Part shown: positions 1 to 9,795 of the stretch, one piece after another
Position numbering within the stretch: the first letter of the stretch is position 1
Layout: every line of letters begins with the position of its first letter
From: Xestospongia muta
Lineage: Eukaryota; Porifera; Demospongiae; Haplosclerida; Petrosiidae
Assembly: GCA_963693285.1 (NCBI GenBank)
Contig: OY848922.1
Location: 5,320,923-5,384,922 of the forward strand
Length of the DNA stretch: 64,000 bases
Reading direction: 5' to 3'
Made by a program: the position numbers and the translations under genes
The notes under the pieces: model-generated
Databases searched by the model: none
Told to the model about the DNA's origin: nothing
What the model saw: the letters and a program-made list of their open reading frames with translations, nothing else

Positions 1-271
1 GAGAAGCACCACATCCATCTACAAAGAAATATAGTAATACATATAACACCTGTGTACTTGTACATCATTGATTGTGTGAAATATAATCAAGATATTATCA
101 TCTTATTATGACTTCATTCCACAAGTATCTAAATTTGAAATATCCTATGTTTATTGTCTCCACTTTATACTCACTAAACTCATTGTTTCCATGTTTATCA
201 TCAACATCTATGACGTAATTATCCAGTTCATTATCACTACTACTATCATACTCATCATTGATCTATAACTG

Positions 272-414
272 GTCACAATATTGTGACTGTGGTTATTTAA
301 TTAACATTCCGTTTGTCACAAAATCGCGACAGTGGTTTTTAATTAACATTCGGCTGTTGACAATATTATGACTGTGATTTTTAATTAACATTCCGCGTGT
401 AACAAATTAGTGAC
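272..414. repeat. Degenerate 43-bp tandem array built on short palindromes
   Basis: Four diverged units begin near 272, 315, 358 and 399, a period of about 43 bp. Each carries a palindrome-like core followed by a TTTAATTAACATTC-like tail. The first core, GTCACAATATTGTGAC at 272-287, is a perfect 16-nt palindrome; the second, at 315-330, is imperfect. The units differ from one another, so the array is not recent. It lies about 1 kb downstream of the last exon of gene 1. No function is evident. Confidence 0.75.
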
Positions 415-420
415 AGTAGT

Positions 421-1466
421 CTTAACATCTATGAGTGTGTGAATACAAGTTATTTTGTAAATAGTTTCTAGACTTTTTAAAAGTAATTGTTGAAGTGGGT
501 GTGATTTTTTGGAATGCACCTAGCTTTTAAAAGATATCTTTGTGGGAGTGTTACTATCATTATTATTGATAATTATTATCTATTGCCAATTATCACATTT
601 TATTAATTTTTTTCTCGTATTTAAAACACTTTCATTGCTACTTTCTTTGCCTCACTAAAGATAGATTGTACTATTGTTGAACTTTTTGGAACTTCTCTTT
701 TATTATATGGAGAAGTATAAATGATGTTAAGTACTATTATGTATAACAGAAGTTGGTCCCACCAATTAAAGTGTAATGCAAACTAACTAAAGTTGTGATA
801 AAATAAATATATAATAGTATATATAAAATGTGAATTGTGATAATTATAGCTTGGATATCTTATACCTTAATTTCAAAAATATAAAGAGGAAACAATTCAA
901 TTGAATGTGTTTATCAGTTTACTGACATACTTGAGCAATTTCTTTTTCTTATTAATGTTGACCAAATAATAATAATAACAACAACAACAACAAAAATAAT
1001 AACTATAATAATAATAGTTATAGATATATATATACACCCTGAGATTGATTGGAAAACAACAAGCCAACATATGAATCACCCACTATCTCGCTCAACCAAT
1101 CATTATTTTGAACACCTCTTCGTTGATCTTTGGTGACGGAATAAAGGCCTGCATGTAGGCATCCCACATTAATATGCCATCAGAGAAGGGGTTGAATGAA
1201 CATTTTAATTTAAACTTAATAATAATTATAATAATAATAATAATAATTTTCTTTGTTCAAAGTTTTTGATCAATTATATCAAACTATAGTAAAACAAGGG
1301 ATCAGCATTAGCAAAATATTAGTAATTTATAAAACGTATTTAAATATAACACTCTAAGCAATACAATAACAAACTGTTCTTGTTGAATATTTTATAAGAA
1401 AAACATAAAAAGAACATCAAAAATATCCATACTCATAACAAATAACTAAAATTAGTCATTGATTTT
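421..1466. other. AT-rich 3' flank of gene 1
   Basis: No coding sequence is recognised. The stretch contains TAA/CAA-type microsatellite tracts (about 966-1016 and 1219-1244) and is otherwise AT-rich single-copy-looking DNA downstream of the gene 1 stop codon. A 3' UTR and poly(A) site probably lie here on the minus strand but could not be placed. Confidence 0.5.
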
Positions 1467-1738
1467 TTAAAGAAAACACCGTATACTTTCAGCAATATAT
1501 AAGTTATCAACAGGAGGTGACTCTATTGCTGTTATAATGGTACTCCATTTAACATTAGTAGGCTGACCATCAATCCATAACTGAAGAACATTAGAGAGTT
1601 TCTGCTCATCACTGAAATTACTCTGATGTAAGGACATCAAAGCTCCATGCCTAATTTCAAGGGCTTCTCCTATTTCCTTCCATTTATATGCAATAGGAGT
1701 TAGTAGACGTATGAGCTGTAGTTTGTCTGGTTTACTGT
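1467..1738 (-). CDS. Gene 1 last exon: C-terminal Death domain (DD3)
   Basis: The acceptor AG is at 1740-1739 and the exon reads in frame from the split Asp codon to the stop at 1467. The peptide has the Death-domain pattern seen elsewhere in the window: IRLLTPIAYKWKEIGEALEI, then LSNVLQLWIDG, then WSTIITAIESPPV near the end. Death domains are six-helix modules that assemble signalling complexes in apoptosis and innate immunity. It matches the DD3 exons of gene 2 (27521-27801) and gene 3 (37662-37942). It lies outside the tandem duplication, so only one copy exists. Confidence 0.8.
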
Positions 1739-1923
1739 CTATAATAATATACAAGATGTACAATAACATAAATGAGTACATATAACAGATACATACATGT
1801 TCTATGTAATAATAGAGTGAGTAGTAGATATAAGAAATATACTTTATCCATAGAGTATAAATGAAAGTGGATTGTAAATGTTGTGGTAGCAAATAAATTT
1901 AATTAAATAAAGGTAAAGCTTAC

Positions 1924-1992
1924 CAGGATCTTTCACATTGGTTTCTAGACCTATTGTCTCAGTTACAATTTCTGGAAAAACACCAGTAGTGT
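1924..1992 (-). CDS. Gene 1 small linker exon between DD2 and DD3
   Basis: A 69-bp exon (23 codons), phase 1 at both ends, with acceptor ATTTACAG ending at 1993 and donor GTAAGC starting at 1923. It encodes TTGVFPEIVTETIGLETN and a few more residues with no known fold. The homologous gene 3 exon (38074-38136) is 63 bp and also phase 1-1. It probably spaces two Death domains. Confidence 0.65.
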
Positions 1993-2230
1993 CTGTAAAT
2001 GACAGCATAATAATATGTTGGGACATTAGTTGCAATGAGTTTAATAAAAATAAATAAACTTTAGCTAGAATAGTTAGATTAAAGATGCAGCCTTTGTAAG
2101 GGATATTATTAATATATTAAAATCATGGGTAAACAATGAATTGCATATAAATATATGTATTTATTTATTTATTTATTAATTTAATTATATATGTCAATTT
2201 TTGATAGATAATATAATCTTTTATTATTAC

Positions 2231-2485
2231 CATTTTGTGACTCAATTTCTTGAACAATGCGAAGATAACCCATGTCTTTTAAAGCTTCAATAAATTTTGC
2301 CCTAGTAGCTTTCCCTCCATCTAACCATGTCATTAACATGTCTTTACGAGCAGATTGAGGCAGTTGAGAATTTTTTCTTTTGATGTCCATCAATATTGCA
2401 TTCTTAATACCCAAGTACACTCCTAACATTTCCCAATCTTCTATTTCTTTTACATATTTTATTAAAGCAACAAGGTGGCATTCAT
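2231..2485 (-). CDS. Gene 1 Death domain exon (DD2)
   Basis: A 255-bp, phase 1-1 exon (85 codons) with acceptor TTTAG and donor GTAATA. It encodes ECHLVALIKYVKEIEDWEML through DMLMTWLDGGKATRAKFIEA to the EIESQNG end. The helix spacing and the W-L-G-G-A-T-R-A-K-F/L-I-E-A-L segment are Death-domain features. It aligns exon for exon with gene 3 at 38335-38589, which is also 255 bp. In gene 2 most of this exon is gone. Confidence 0.8.
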
Positions 2486-2546
2486 CTAAACAATACAGTA
2501 AGATTACCTCAGCATTAATTCTTAGTATAATAATTATGTCACTTAC

Positions 2547-2600
2547 TGAGAGGACCATTTGGTAAATTTGAACTCACTGGGATAATGAGTGAATCAGTCT
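2547..2600 (-). CDS. Gene 1 linker exon before DD2, at the duplication edge
   Basis: A 54-bp, phase 1-1 exon encoding TDSLIIPVSSNLPNGPL; the acceptor is at 2602-2601 and the donor GTAAGT starts at 2546. Gene 3 (38636-38689) and gene 2 (28115-28168) have 54-bp homologues. The last exon base, 2547, is exactly where the 6.8-kb duplicated block begins, so the duplicate at 9376-9429 lacks this donor. Confidence 0.7.
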
Positions 2601-2681
2601 CTAAAGAAGAATGATGTGAAGATTATGGCTTATGTACATAATTGTAAATACTATAGTGGTTTGTACATTTGTCACCCTCAC

Positions 2682-2966
2682 CTGTTTGTATAGTAGTTAT
2701 GGAAAGACACATATCCAGAATATTGAATGCTATAGAAGGCTCAAGAACTGGAGGTAAATCCACTGCTGTTATTATAGTAGCCCAAGTAATCTCACTTGGT
2801 TTTTTATCAAGCCAAAACTGGATAACATCAGTAAGTCTGTCATTGTCTTGACTCCTTTGATCTGAAATTTTCTTGAGATCTATATAACTAATCTTCAAAG
2901 CCTATCCTATCTCTCTCCATTTATAATCAATAGGTGATAGTAACCGAATAAGATCTGCTTTGTTTT
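2682..2966 (-). pseudogene. Gene 1 Death domain exon (DD1), copy 1, with internal stop
   Basis: A 285-bp, phase 1-1 exon with acceptor ATTATAG and donor GTGAGG. The frame gives ADLIRLLSPIDYKWREIG, then a TAG stop at 2904-2902 where paralogous Death domains have Glu (IGEAL), then ALKISYIDLKKISDQ and WATIITAVDLPPV. The rest of the domain is well preserved. The same stop occurs in the duplicate at 9733-9731. Because the exon is symmetric, skipping it would keep the reading frame and remove the stop. Gene 3 lacks an equivalent exon. Confidence 0.75.
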
Positions 2967-3069
2967 CTATAATTACAAAGAGATATCATCAACATATTAT
3001 ATAATAAATAAGCTCATGAAGACAAACATGCAAGGTACTGCAGCAATTGTTATCAATACAAAGCCTTAC

Positions 3070-3291
3070 CATTGTTAACAGGAACATAAACTTCTCTCTC
3101 ATGTTGAGCAAGTACATTACTGTCAGTAACATCTACAATAATAAATGTAGATAATAATCAAGGTAAAATAAGTGCATTTACAGTTGCATAATAATATAAA
3201 TGAATAAATTAGTTTATAAACATGAGAGTCATACCTAAGTTAACTTGTTTTGGTCTAACAGGTGAATTATCTTCATTCATCTGCTCTTTGT
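3070..3291 (-). CDS. Gene 1 two small linker exons, copy 1 (3235-3291, 3070-3132)
   Basis: Two short phase 1-1 exons follow the COR exon. The first, 3291-3235 (57 bp), encodes KEQMNEDNSPVRPKQVNL; the second, 3132-3070 (63 bp), encodes VTDSNVLAQHEREVYVPVNN. Both have clean AG acceptors and GTATG/GTAAG donors. They are polar, without a recognisable fold, and separate COR from the Death domains. Gene 3 has equivalents of 36 and 42 bp. Confidence 0.6.
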
Positions 3292-3380
3292 CTATTGAAA
3301 AAAGGATTTGTTTATCGAAAATGTTTTAAGTAATTTAACATGCATAATATACTATTCAAAAATGAAAACAATTGACTTAC

Positions 3381-3834
3381 CTAATCCCACCATCCAGCTT
3401 TGATATCGCTTTGTTAACTCAATTGGTTCCAAATCTTGTACAGTACATGATGCTATTGTGACATTGTCACTACTAACATCAACTAGAGCCAAGTGTATAG
3501 AGGGCATATCTGGTTGACGATGATGTTTTTGATTGCATAAAATTGCTGGATAACATTTTAAGGCTGATGGATGATACACTAAAGGCTCAGCACATGAGGC
3601 AATGGCAGCCATAACAACAGATCGTAACATAGAACATTCAGCATCTCTACCAGTCCAATAGACTTCCATCCATAACATTGTATCAACTAGAAGTAGTGAA
3701 CCAGGAGGTTTCTTGGAGTATAATTTGACAGCAAATCGTAGCTGACATGGAAACTGTGCAGTAAGACATTCCAATGTAAAGAAGGGAGGTTCTTTCCTGT
3801 TAAGCAATGCCACTACTGCAGCTGGAAATACACC
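3381..3834 (-). CDS. Gene 1 C-terminal COR exon, copy 1
   Basis: A 454-bp exon, phase 0 at its start and phase 1 at its end, preceded by a 51-bp intron (3835-3885). It encodes about 150 residues beginning GVFPAAVVALLNRKEPPFF, with QLRFAVKLYSK, LLLVDTMLWMEVYW and the end KRYQSWMVGLG. Genes 2 and 3 have closely similar 451-bp exons. It directly continues the Roc-COR exon and is most likely the C-terminal part of COR, although I cannot name this region independently. Confidence 0.75.
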
Positions 3835-3885
3835 CTAAATGACAAATATATAAATAGTGTATTTAAGAAATCTATCTATGTATAC

Positions 3886-5759
3886 CTGTGGTACAACTTC
3901 ATGTTGAAATGATAAAATTAATGGCTCACAGGTTTTGCAAAACTTTCTTTTCTCACGACTATCAAGCTGCTTAGGAGGTAATGCACTTGGAATGAAGTAA
4001 TACGTAGCATTATCACGTTGAAGTTTAGCAATGATACATAAATCACTAAGCAAATGCAAGAGATCACCTTTTTCGAAGAGGCCAGGAACAAATTTGATAG
4101 AAACGAGGTCTAGCAAATCATCAGAAAAAAGACCTTCATGTTGAAGTCTCCGATGAGCATCAGGTGGCAACATCATTCCTTCTTTGAACAGCATTTCAGG
4201 GAAGTCTACAAAGGATACACGAATTAAGCTGGTAAGAGCATCCAAAAAATATTGTGGGTTTGTGAAGACAAGGTGAGAGCATGACTCAAAGTGCAAAAAC
4301 ACAGAGAGAGACTTAAAGAAAGAGACTGCTCCATATATTTGTCGTTTTGACATCCCCAGAGTATGGCCAATATCTTCACATTGAGTTCTTGACACAATAC
4401 CATGTCCTTCATTATCGCCTTCCTCTTTGACATTGGATTCCAAAACATACCAACGAATTGGGACTTTTTTCTTAATGACTGCTTTCTTATGGCCAGTAAC
4501 ATACGTTCTAATACATAATGACAGTTCATAGCGATTTTCTAAGCACATGTTATTGACAGGAAAAATAAGCTCTTGCTCAGCTTCATTATAAAATATCAAT
4601 TGGTCTTTGTATTGTTGTAGAGCTGATATAAGCTTGGCATTCTTTTTCTTTAGCGACTCGTGGGACAATTTTCCAAAACCTTTCATTTTTTTTTTCATTT
4701 CATCTTCATAGGTACCAACAATAATGATTGTAGGTAATGACTCATCCTCATTATCATCACTAGTTAAAAGCTTAGCTGATGAAACAGAACGAATGTATGT
4801 TGTAATAAGCTGGAGATTGGTCATCCTAAGCTCCCTAGATTGCGTTAGTGGCTTACCATCAATTGAATACTGGAAGATTGGCTTACTTGAAAGTTTATCT
4901 GTCAACTTGTGTACAATTACAACTACTGTATTGCCACGTACAAATGCTCTAGAGACATCAGCAAACTGTGGTTGACCACCACTATCAAGCACATATATCC
5001 AGGTTGATTCAGAGAGTTGTCGAGATCTTGTATTTCTCATTGCACTAAATATATCCTTAGAGAGTTCTAGAATGTTTTTCTTCTTAGTGGCTATGTGTAC
5101 AGCAACATCATTGGTTTTGTTGGAAGACTCAGATATATCTAATTGTTGTTGATTAGAACTATCATTTGTTACAACAGCATTCTTGATTTTAGTAGCTGAT
5201 GGCTGCTGTTGATTTTTCAACACCATTTCATCTTTCACTTTTGGATCTTCATTGGCTTCTGAAGAAAATGTAGTCTTCACATACTTGCTATGTATGTCTG
5301 ACAAAACTGAACTTTCAGTAACACTTAATGGTGACTCCTGACTCATAGACTCTCTAGGAAGTTCTGACACTGCTGTTGGACTAGAGAAATCTGTTATGTT
5401 CTCGTTGTCTGTGACTATAAATGATGTTTCTTGATTCTTCGTGTTGTTAGACTCAAATGTAGGGATTACTGAAGTATTCAAACTTGCTTGGATACGAATA
5501 TCTTCTGCTAACATTACCATAAACTCTTTTGTCTTAATCATTTCCCAGCTTTTGGCACCATCCAGTGTAGCTATTCTCTCAACAGCTCTAATTGGTCGAT
5601 CAGCAATAGCTGTGCTGTGATGATGATGAGGTGGATCCCAATTAAAGAGAAGATGTTTGAAAGATGTTTTGCCAACTGCAGGAGGACCAGCCAAGAGCAA
5701 TTTCATAATTGATAAAATGATATAGCCTTCATCAAGAGCTTGCAAAAAAATGTTTTTGT
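3886..5759 (-). CDS. Gene 1 Roc GTPase + COR exon, copy 1 (Roco family)
   Basis: A 1,874-bp exon. Counting from the Leu codon at 5745, the P-loop GPPAVGKTSF is at about 20-29, a switch-I-like HHSTAIADRPIRAVERIA follows, the G3 motif LDSGGQPQF is at about 253-261 and a G4-like IIVGTYEDE at about 341-349. The COR domain runs from about 425 to 620, with VPIRWYVLE and SHLVFTNPQYFLDALTSLIR. Roc domains bind and hydrolyse GTP, and COR mediates dimerisation in Roco proteins such as LRRK2 and DAPK1. About 180 Ser/Thr/Asn/Gln-rich residues sit between the switch-I-like segment and G3. Phase 1 at the start (split Asp), phase 0 at the end (VVPQ). The same exon is duplicated at 10715-12588 with an identical translation. 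Confidence 0.88.
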
Positions 5760-5806
5760 CTAGAAGAAAATATTAATTAAATCATGTCATCTATATTGTA
5801 TGTTAC

Positions 5807-5894
5807 CATTATCAATCTGATGAATTATATTCATGAGCTTTTCATAAAAGTCGACAGCTTTCTTTTTAGCTAATGTGGTAGCTGTGTCACCATT
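5807..5894 (-). CDS. Gene 1 last, partial ankyrin exon, copy 1
   Basis: An 88-bp exon (phase 0 start, phase 1 end) encoding NGDTATTLAKKKAVDFYEK and then MNIIHQIDN. The beginning matches the first half of an ankyrin repeat (DGNTPLxLA); the rest leads into the Roc exon. It is the phase adaptor between the 0-0 ankyrin exons and the phase-1 Roc exon. Genes 2 (31092-31152) and 3 (41593-41656) have counterparts of 61 and 64 bp. Confidence 0.7.
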
Positions 5895-6328
5895 CTTTTG
5901 GAAAAAATACTTGTAAATCTTCATATAATAACTGATTTAAAAAAGCTTGCATTTAGTTATAAATGGTCAAAATTAATGTTTTTAAATGTATAATTACATT
6001 AAACTTGTTAAAACATTTGTTGAACACAACATAATAATTACCATAATTTTTTGAAGTGTTTTATATATGTTTTTATGCCATTTCATTGTAGAAGTCGCAA
6101 AAATGAATTAATATTGATATTTGTGTTGTAAACAACATAACAATTGTCATAATTTTAGAACTTTGCATATGACACATCATATAGTGTTTTCATATGTTTT
6201 ATATGCCACATTATGGTAGTATTGATCTAGTGAATTAACATTGCTATTTGTGATATCTCTTTTCATTTAATGACAAAGTCTGTACTTGCAACTGTTAATT
6301 ATGTACTTGTGTTGTTCTAGGCTAATTC

Positions 6329-6332
<4 letters not shown>

Positions 6333-6377
<45 letters not shown>

Positions 6378-6411
6378 GAAACAAATATATATTATATATT
6401 TGTTTCATAAA
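6333..6411. repeat. (TA)n microsatellite joined to a 39-nt perfect palindrome
   Basis: A (TA)n tract (about 6336-6372) runs directly into a perfect inverted repeat at 6373-6411: arm TTTATGAAACAAATATATA, one loop base, then its exact complement. It lies in the intron next to the ankyrin exon 6439-6537. The copy at 13162-13240 has the same length, including the microsatellite. Confidence 0.8.
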
Positions 6412-6438
6412 TAATGCAAGTATACTATATATTCTCAC

Positions 6439-6537
6439 TTTATTAATTACTGTCATATCTGCTCCTTGCTCTAATAAGAACTCAGCCACTTTGAGGTGTC
6501 CCTTCATACATGCTAACATCAATGGAGTATTTCCATG
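6439..6537 (-). CDS. Gene 1 ankyrin repeat exon, copy 1 (module a)
   Basis: A 99-bp, phase 0-0 exon coding exactly one 33-residue ankyrin repeat: [20 protein letters not shown] then LLEQGADMTVINK. Acceptor TTTAG, donor GTGAGA. It shows the canonical G-x-TPLxLA...GH..V...LL..GAD pattern of a protein-binding repeat. It and the exon at 7068-7166 are near-duplicates, including flanking intron. Confidence 0.85.
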
Positions 6538-7067
6538 CTAAAGAATCATACATATAATGTAAAATTGATTTATTTTAAGAGAAGTATTGCATGAAAAAGG
6601 TTGTGCATCAACAATATTGATAAAGAATGTAATTCCATCATTCAAGATTTAATGTAGCGTAAGTAGTACAAGCTTCCCTTAAGTGTACAATCAGTTCTAG
6701 ATACACAAATATTAAAGTGATATCAAGTCTTCCATCAGCTACATAAGACAATAATGTAAGATTAAATGCTCAAGAACAAAACTATTTGTAGTGGGCTATT
6801 TCATAAACAATAATAGTTTAGTATTAGAAAGTGTACCTCAGATATAAGGAGATGGATTATCAATATTCTAGCTACACTCCTGAGCCATTATGCCAAATTT
6901 GGTAGTATTGATCTAATGAATTAACATTAACATTTGTGATGTGTCTTTTCATTTAATAACAAAATCCACACTTGCAACTGCTAATTATGTACTTGTGTTG
7001 CCCTAGGCTAATGCATTGATATTTCTTTGTGTAATAAAAATTATGCAAGCACATTATGTTATCTCAC

Positions 7068-7166
7068 TTTATTAATTACTGTCATATCTGCTCCTTGCTC
7101 TAGTAAGACCTCAGCCACTTTGAGGTGTCCCGTCATACATGCTAACATCAATGCAGTATTCCCATC
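7068..7166 (-). CDS. Gene 1 ankyrin repeat exon, copy 1 (module b)
   Basis: A 99-bp, phase 0-0 exon: DGNTALMLACMTGHLKVAEV then LLEQGADMTVINK. Acceptor CTATAG, donor GTGAGA. It differs from module a at only a few residues, and about 110 bp of flanking intron (6900-7015) resembles 6217-6335, so the exon-intron unit itself was tandemly duplicated. Confidence 0.85.
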
Positions 7167-8071
7167 CTATAGAATCATAAATATGTTGTAAGATTGATTT
7201 ATGTTAAGAGAAGCATTGCATACAAAAGGTTGTGCATCAATAATATTGATAATAAATGTAATTCCATGTTTCATGTTTTAATGTACTTTAAGTAGTACAT
7301 TACCAATTTTCTTTTAATGATTATTTCACAAAGGAAAGATATTTAATAAAATTAATGTATTTGATATTAGGCTTGATAAGGTGTTGTGTGTATCTACTCA
7401 TTAATAGCAAATCTTGTAGGCACTAAAATGTTGCAAACTCAACGAAGACAGTTGCTGCTGTAGTGGGAAAAACACAGGCATAACATGGTTTCTAGAATTG
7501 CAAAACTAAAACACTTTAATAAAAGAGATTTATTTTGCCAATAGAAAACATTCAGAATGTCATAATCAATCCGTTGTTGATGAAGACATATATGCCAAAG
7601 CAACAATTTTCAAAAATAAAGATAGAATTTTGGCAGGAAATAATTGATATTCCCACTATGGAAGGCAAACAAGCTGAATTGATTTTTAATTGGGACAAAA
7701 CAATTCCTCATTATGTCATACCGTCAACATGGATAATGGAGTGCAAATGATCCAATGCTTGGAAATCAAAGGTTTTGTAAGATATATTCCAAATAACTGA
7801 TATTTTTGTAGCACACTTTTGGGGGATATTTCTACAAATGTAGCACATTTATGGTGGCCAAAATATCATTATCATAAATAGTTAAATACCAAAATATGGC
7901 TGTGTTGGCAATTACTATAACTATTTGTGATGCCTTTTTCATTTAATTTAGAACTCTATGTTCACAAAAAAAATCTATTAAATTTATAAATATATGGTGT
8001 TATCACAGGATAACCCATTGATTAAATTGCTAATTGATTTAGTGTAAAGATAATACAGTAGCTTATTTATT

Positions 8072-8170
8072 AATAATATTCATATCTGCTTCTTGCTCTA
8101 ATAAAAACTCATCTGTATTCAAGTATCCCCCATACATGCTAATATCAATGGAGTATTCCCATCCCAAAGA
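8072..8170 (-). pseudogene. Decayed ankyrin exon, copy 1 (module c)
   Basis: The minus strand begins DGNTPLILACMGDT and then meets TGA and TAG stops, with indels relative to modules a and b; LEQEADM-like coding traces remain at the end. The acceptor has become TTTGGG and the donor GTGAG has become ATAAG, so it can no longer be spliced normally. It is a fossil third ankyrin module, duplicated again at 14901-14999. Confidence 0.7.
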
Positions 8171-9362
8171 ATCATATCATGTCAATTAGAGTAATTACAG
8201 AGAGAAAAATGTATACAAATACCAATTTATACATTTGTGCTTTAGGCTAAAAACGTGAAAATTATTTCAATTATTTTAATCACAGTGTTATAGATATTAA
8301 AATAGCTTGGTTATATATAATATCTAATTATTATGAACAATATTTTAAAAAGTTGACATTCTCTCAAAAATCATATCGCATTGTTGTATGGTGAATAATC
8401 ATTTGACTTCAATAAACTCAATTAATGAATCGCTGTTATTAACTGCAAACAATACTACATACATGTACCAAAGCAAAATAAGCATTACTACAGACACTAA
8501 TTAAACCAAATCAGAGAAGCAATTGAATGACAATGAACCATAAACCAAGATAAAAATTGATGCTAGGTGTTAACCAACACTGCTAATGATGATAATCAGC
8601 AAATGTTCTATCAACAATGAATACCATAAAGCAGAGATCATATCAATAATTACTTTTGTTCTGATTAAACAAATAATTTTTAAGTACATTTCTAAATGAA
8701 ATGAGTATCTGGTATAGAATCAAGAATAACATTGACCTTAATATTTCAAGGAATGTGTGTCAAGGAAAAAGTAATTGATTTGTAAACAGTGTCAACAGAA
8801 AGAGCAGTTTATAAAGCAGTACATTTTAGTGAATTCGTACATGCAAACAGGTATTATGTAAAATGCAATGTATTGTAATCATACCCCAACTCCTCTTCAC
8901 TACATGTTACTACTCACAAATCTCTCCTTAACTCTCATTTCAATTTACTCCTTTTATTCTACTTAGTGCCATCCTTAAGTAACTTTGACAATAAAAATCA
9001 CCTCTACTAAATTAAAAATGCTACAATTGAGAGTATGTATGTGCTGAACATTGAGAAAAAAAAGAGCATTGGTTTTGTAAAGAAAAAATATAGCAGGCAT
9101 GTTTGGTCCTGGAAAAAGTTATACAGCCAGAAAATGTCCTACCAGACAAATTTTATCTTCATTATTGCAGCTGGATTCAATCTTACCTTGTTAACTTCCA
9201 ACTAATTTTGGAGCAATATTATGTCCTAGGACAAATTATAGCTGCAATTTGGGTTACATGCAAATTATCACCATTACTTACTAAAACTGTATTGTAGACT
9301 TAATATATGACATTTTACTAACACACAATATGTATAACACAGTTAATTATTAATATAATTAA
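8171..9362. other. Non-coding end of duplication copy 1
   Basis: I see no gene here. The sequence is AT-rich with no convincing exon, and continues to the duplication junction at 9362. The same sequence recurs at 15000-16191. Confidence 0.5.
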
Positions 9363-9429
9363 CCCTTTGAGCGCGTGAGAGGACCATTTGGTAAATTTGA
9401 ACTCACTGGGATAATGAGTGAATCAGTCT
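9359..9429 (-). CDS. Gene 1 linker exon, copy 2, donor lost and read-through stop
   Basis: Equivalent of exon 2547-2600. The block ends at the last exon base, so the GTAAGT donor is replaced by junction filler. Reading on, the frame adds Thr-Arg-Ser-Lys-Gly and stops at TAA (9361-9359). If used, it would end the copy 2 protein without DD2 or DD3. Splicing over it into copy 1 exons is the alternative. Confidence 0.6.
9363..9375. other. 13-bp filler at the tandem-duplication junction
   Basis: CCCTTTGAGCGCG is present between the two copies and at neither outer edge. It is more GC-rich than its surroundings. Such filler is typical of end-joining, but it could also mark a misassembled join. Confidence 0.75.
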
Positions 9430-9510
9430 CTAAAGAAGAATGATGTGAAGATTATGGCTTATGTACATAATTGTAAATACTATAGTGGTTTGTACATTTG
9501 TCACCCTCAC

Positions 9511-9795
9511 CTGTTTGTATAGTAGTTATGGAAAGACACATATCCAGAATATTGAATGCTATAGAAGGCTCAAGAACTGGAGGTAAATCCACTGCTGTTA
9601 TTATAGTAGCCCAAGTAATCTCACTTGGTTTTTTATCAAGCCAAAACTGGATAACATCAGTAAGTCTGTCATTGTCTTGACTCCTTTGATCTGAAATTTT
9701 CTTGAGATCTATATAACTAATCTTCAAAGCCTATCCTATCTCTCTCCATTTATAATCAATAGGTGATAGTAACCGAATAAGATCTGCTTTGTTTT
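9511..9795 (-). pseudogene. Gene 1 DD1 exon, copy 2, with the same internal stop
   Basis: Identical in frame to 2682-2966, with the TAG at 9733-9731. Acceptor, donor and phase 1-1 symmetry are kept. The shared stop shows that the nonsense change predates the duplication, unless the duplication is an assembly artefact. Confidence 0.75.

Larger units (their letters stand above)
2547..9362. repeat. 6.8-kb tandem duplication, copy 1
   Basis: This 6,816-bp block recurs at 9376-16191 at a constant offset of 6,829. At every point checked, including homopolymers and a (TA)n microsatellite, the copies agree and there are no net indels. The left edge is t2547 (flank AC versus GCG in the other copy); the right edge is 9362 (AA followed by CCC versus ATT). 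It contains ankyrin modules a-c, the partial ankyrin exon, Roc-COR, linkers, DD1 and one more linker exon. Confidence 0.92.

Noticed and set aside
272..414. Regularly spaced repeats considered as a CRISPR array
   Set aside because: Repeat units are diverged with no unique spacers or cas genes, and the genome is eukaryotic.
4224..4529. Minus-strand 101-residue frame overlapping the COR region (and 11053-11358)
   Set aside because: Alternative frame of the same strand; the COR frame is conserved in three paralogues, this one is not.
4724..4975. Plus-strand frame of 83 residues (and its duplicate at 11553-11804)
   Set aside because: Shadow of the Roc-COR coding exon.
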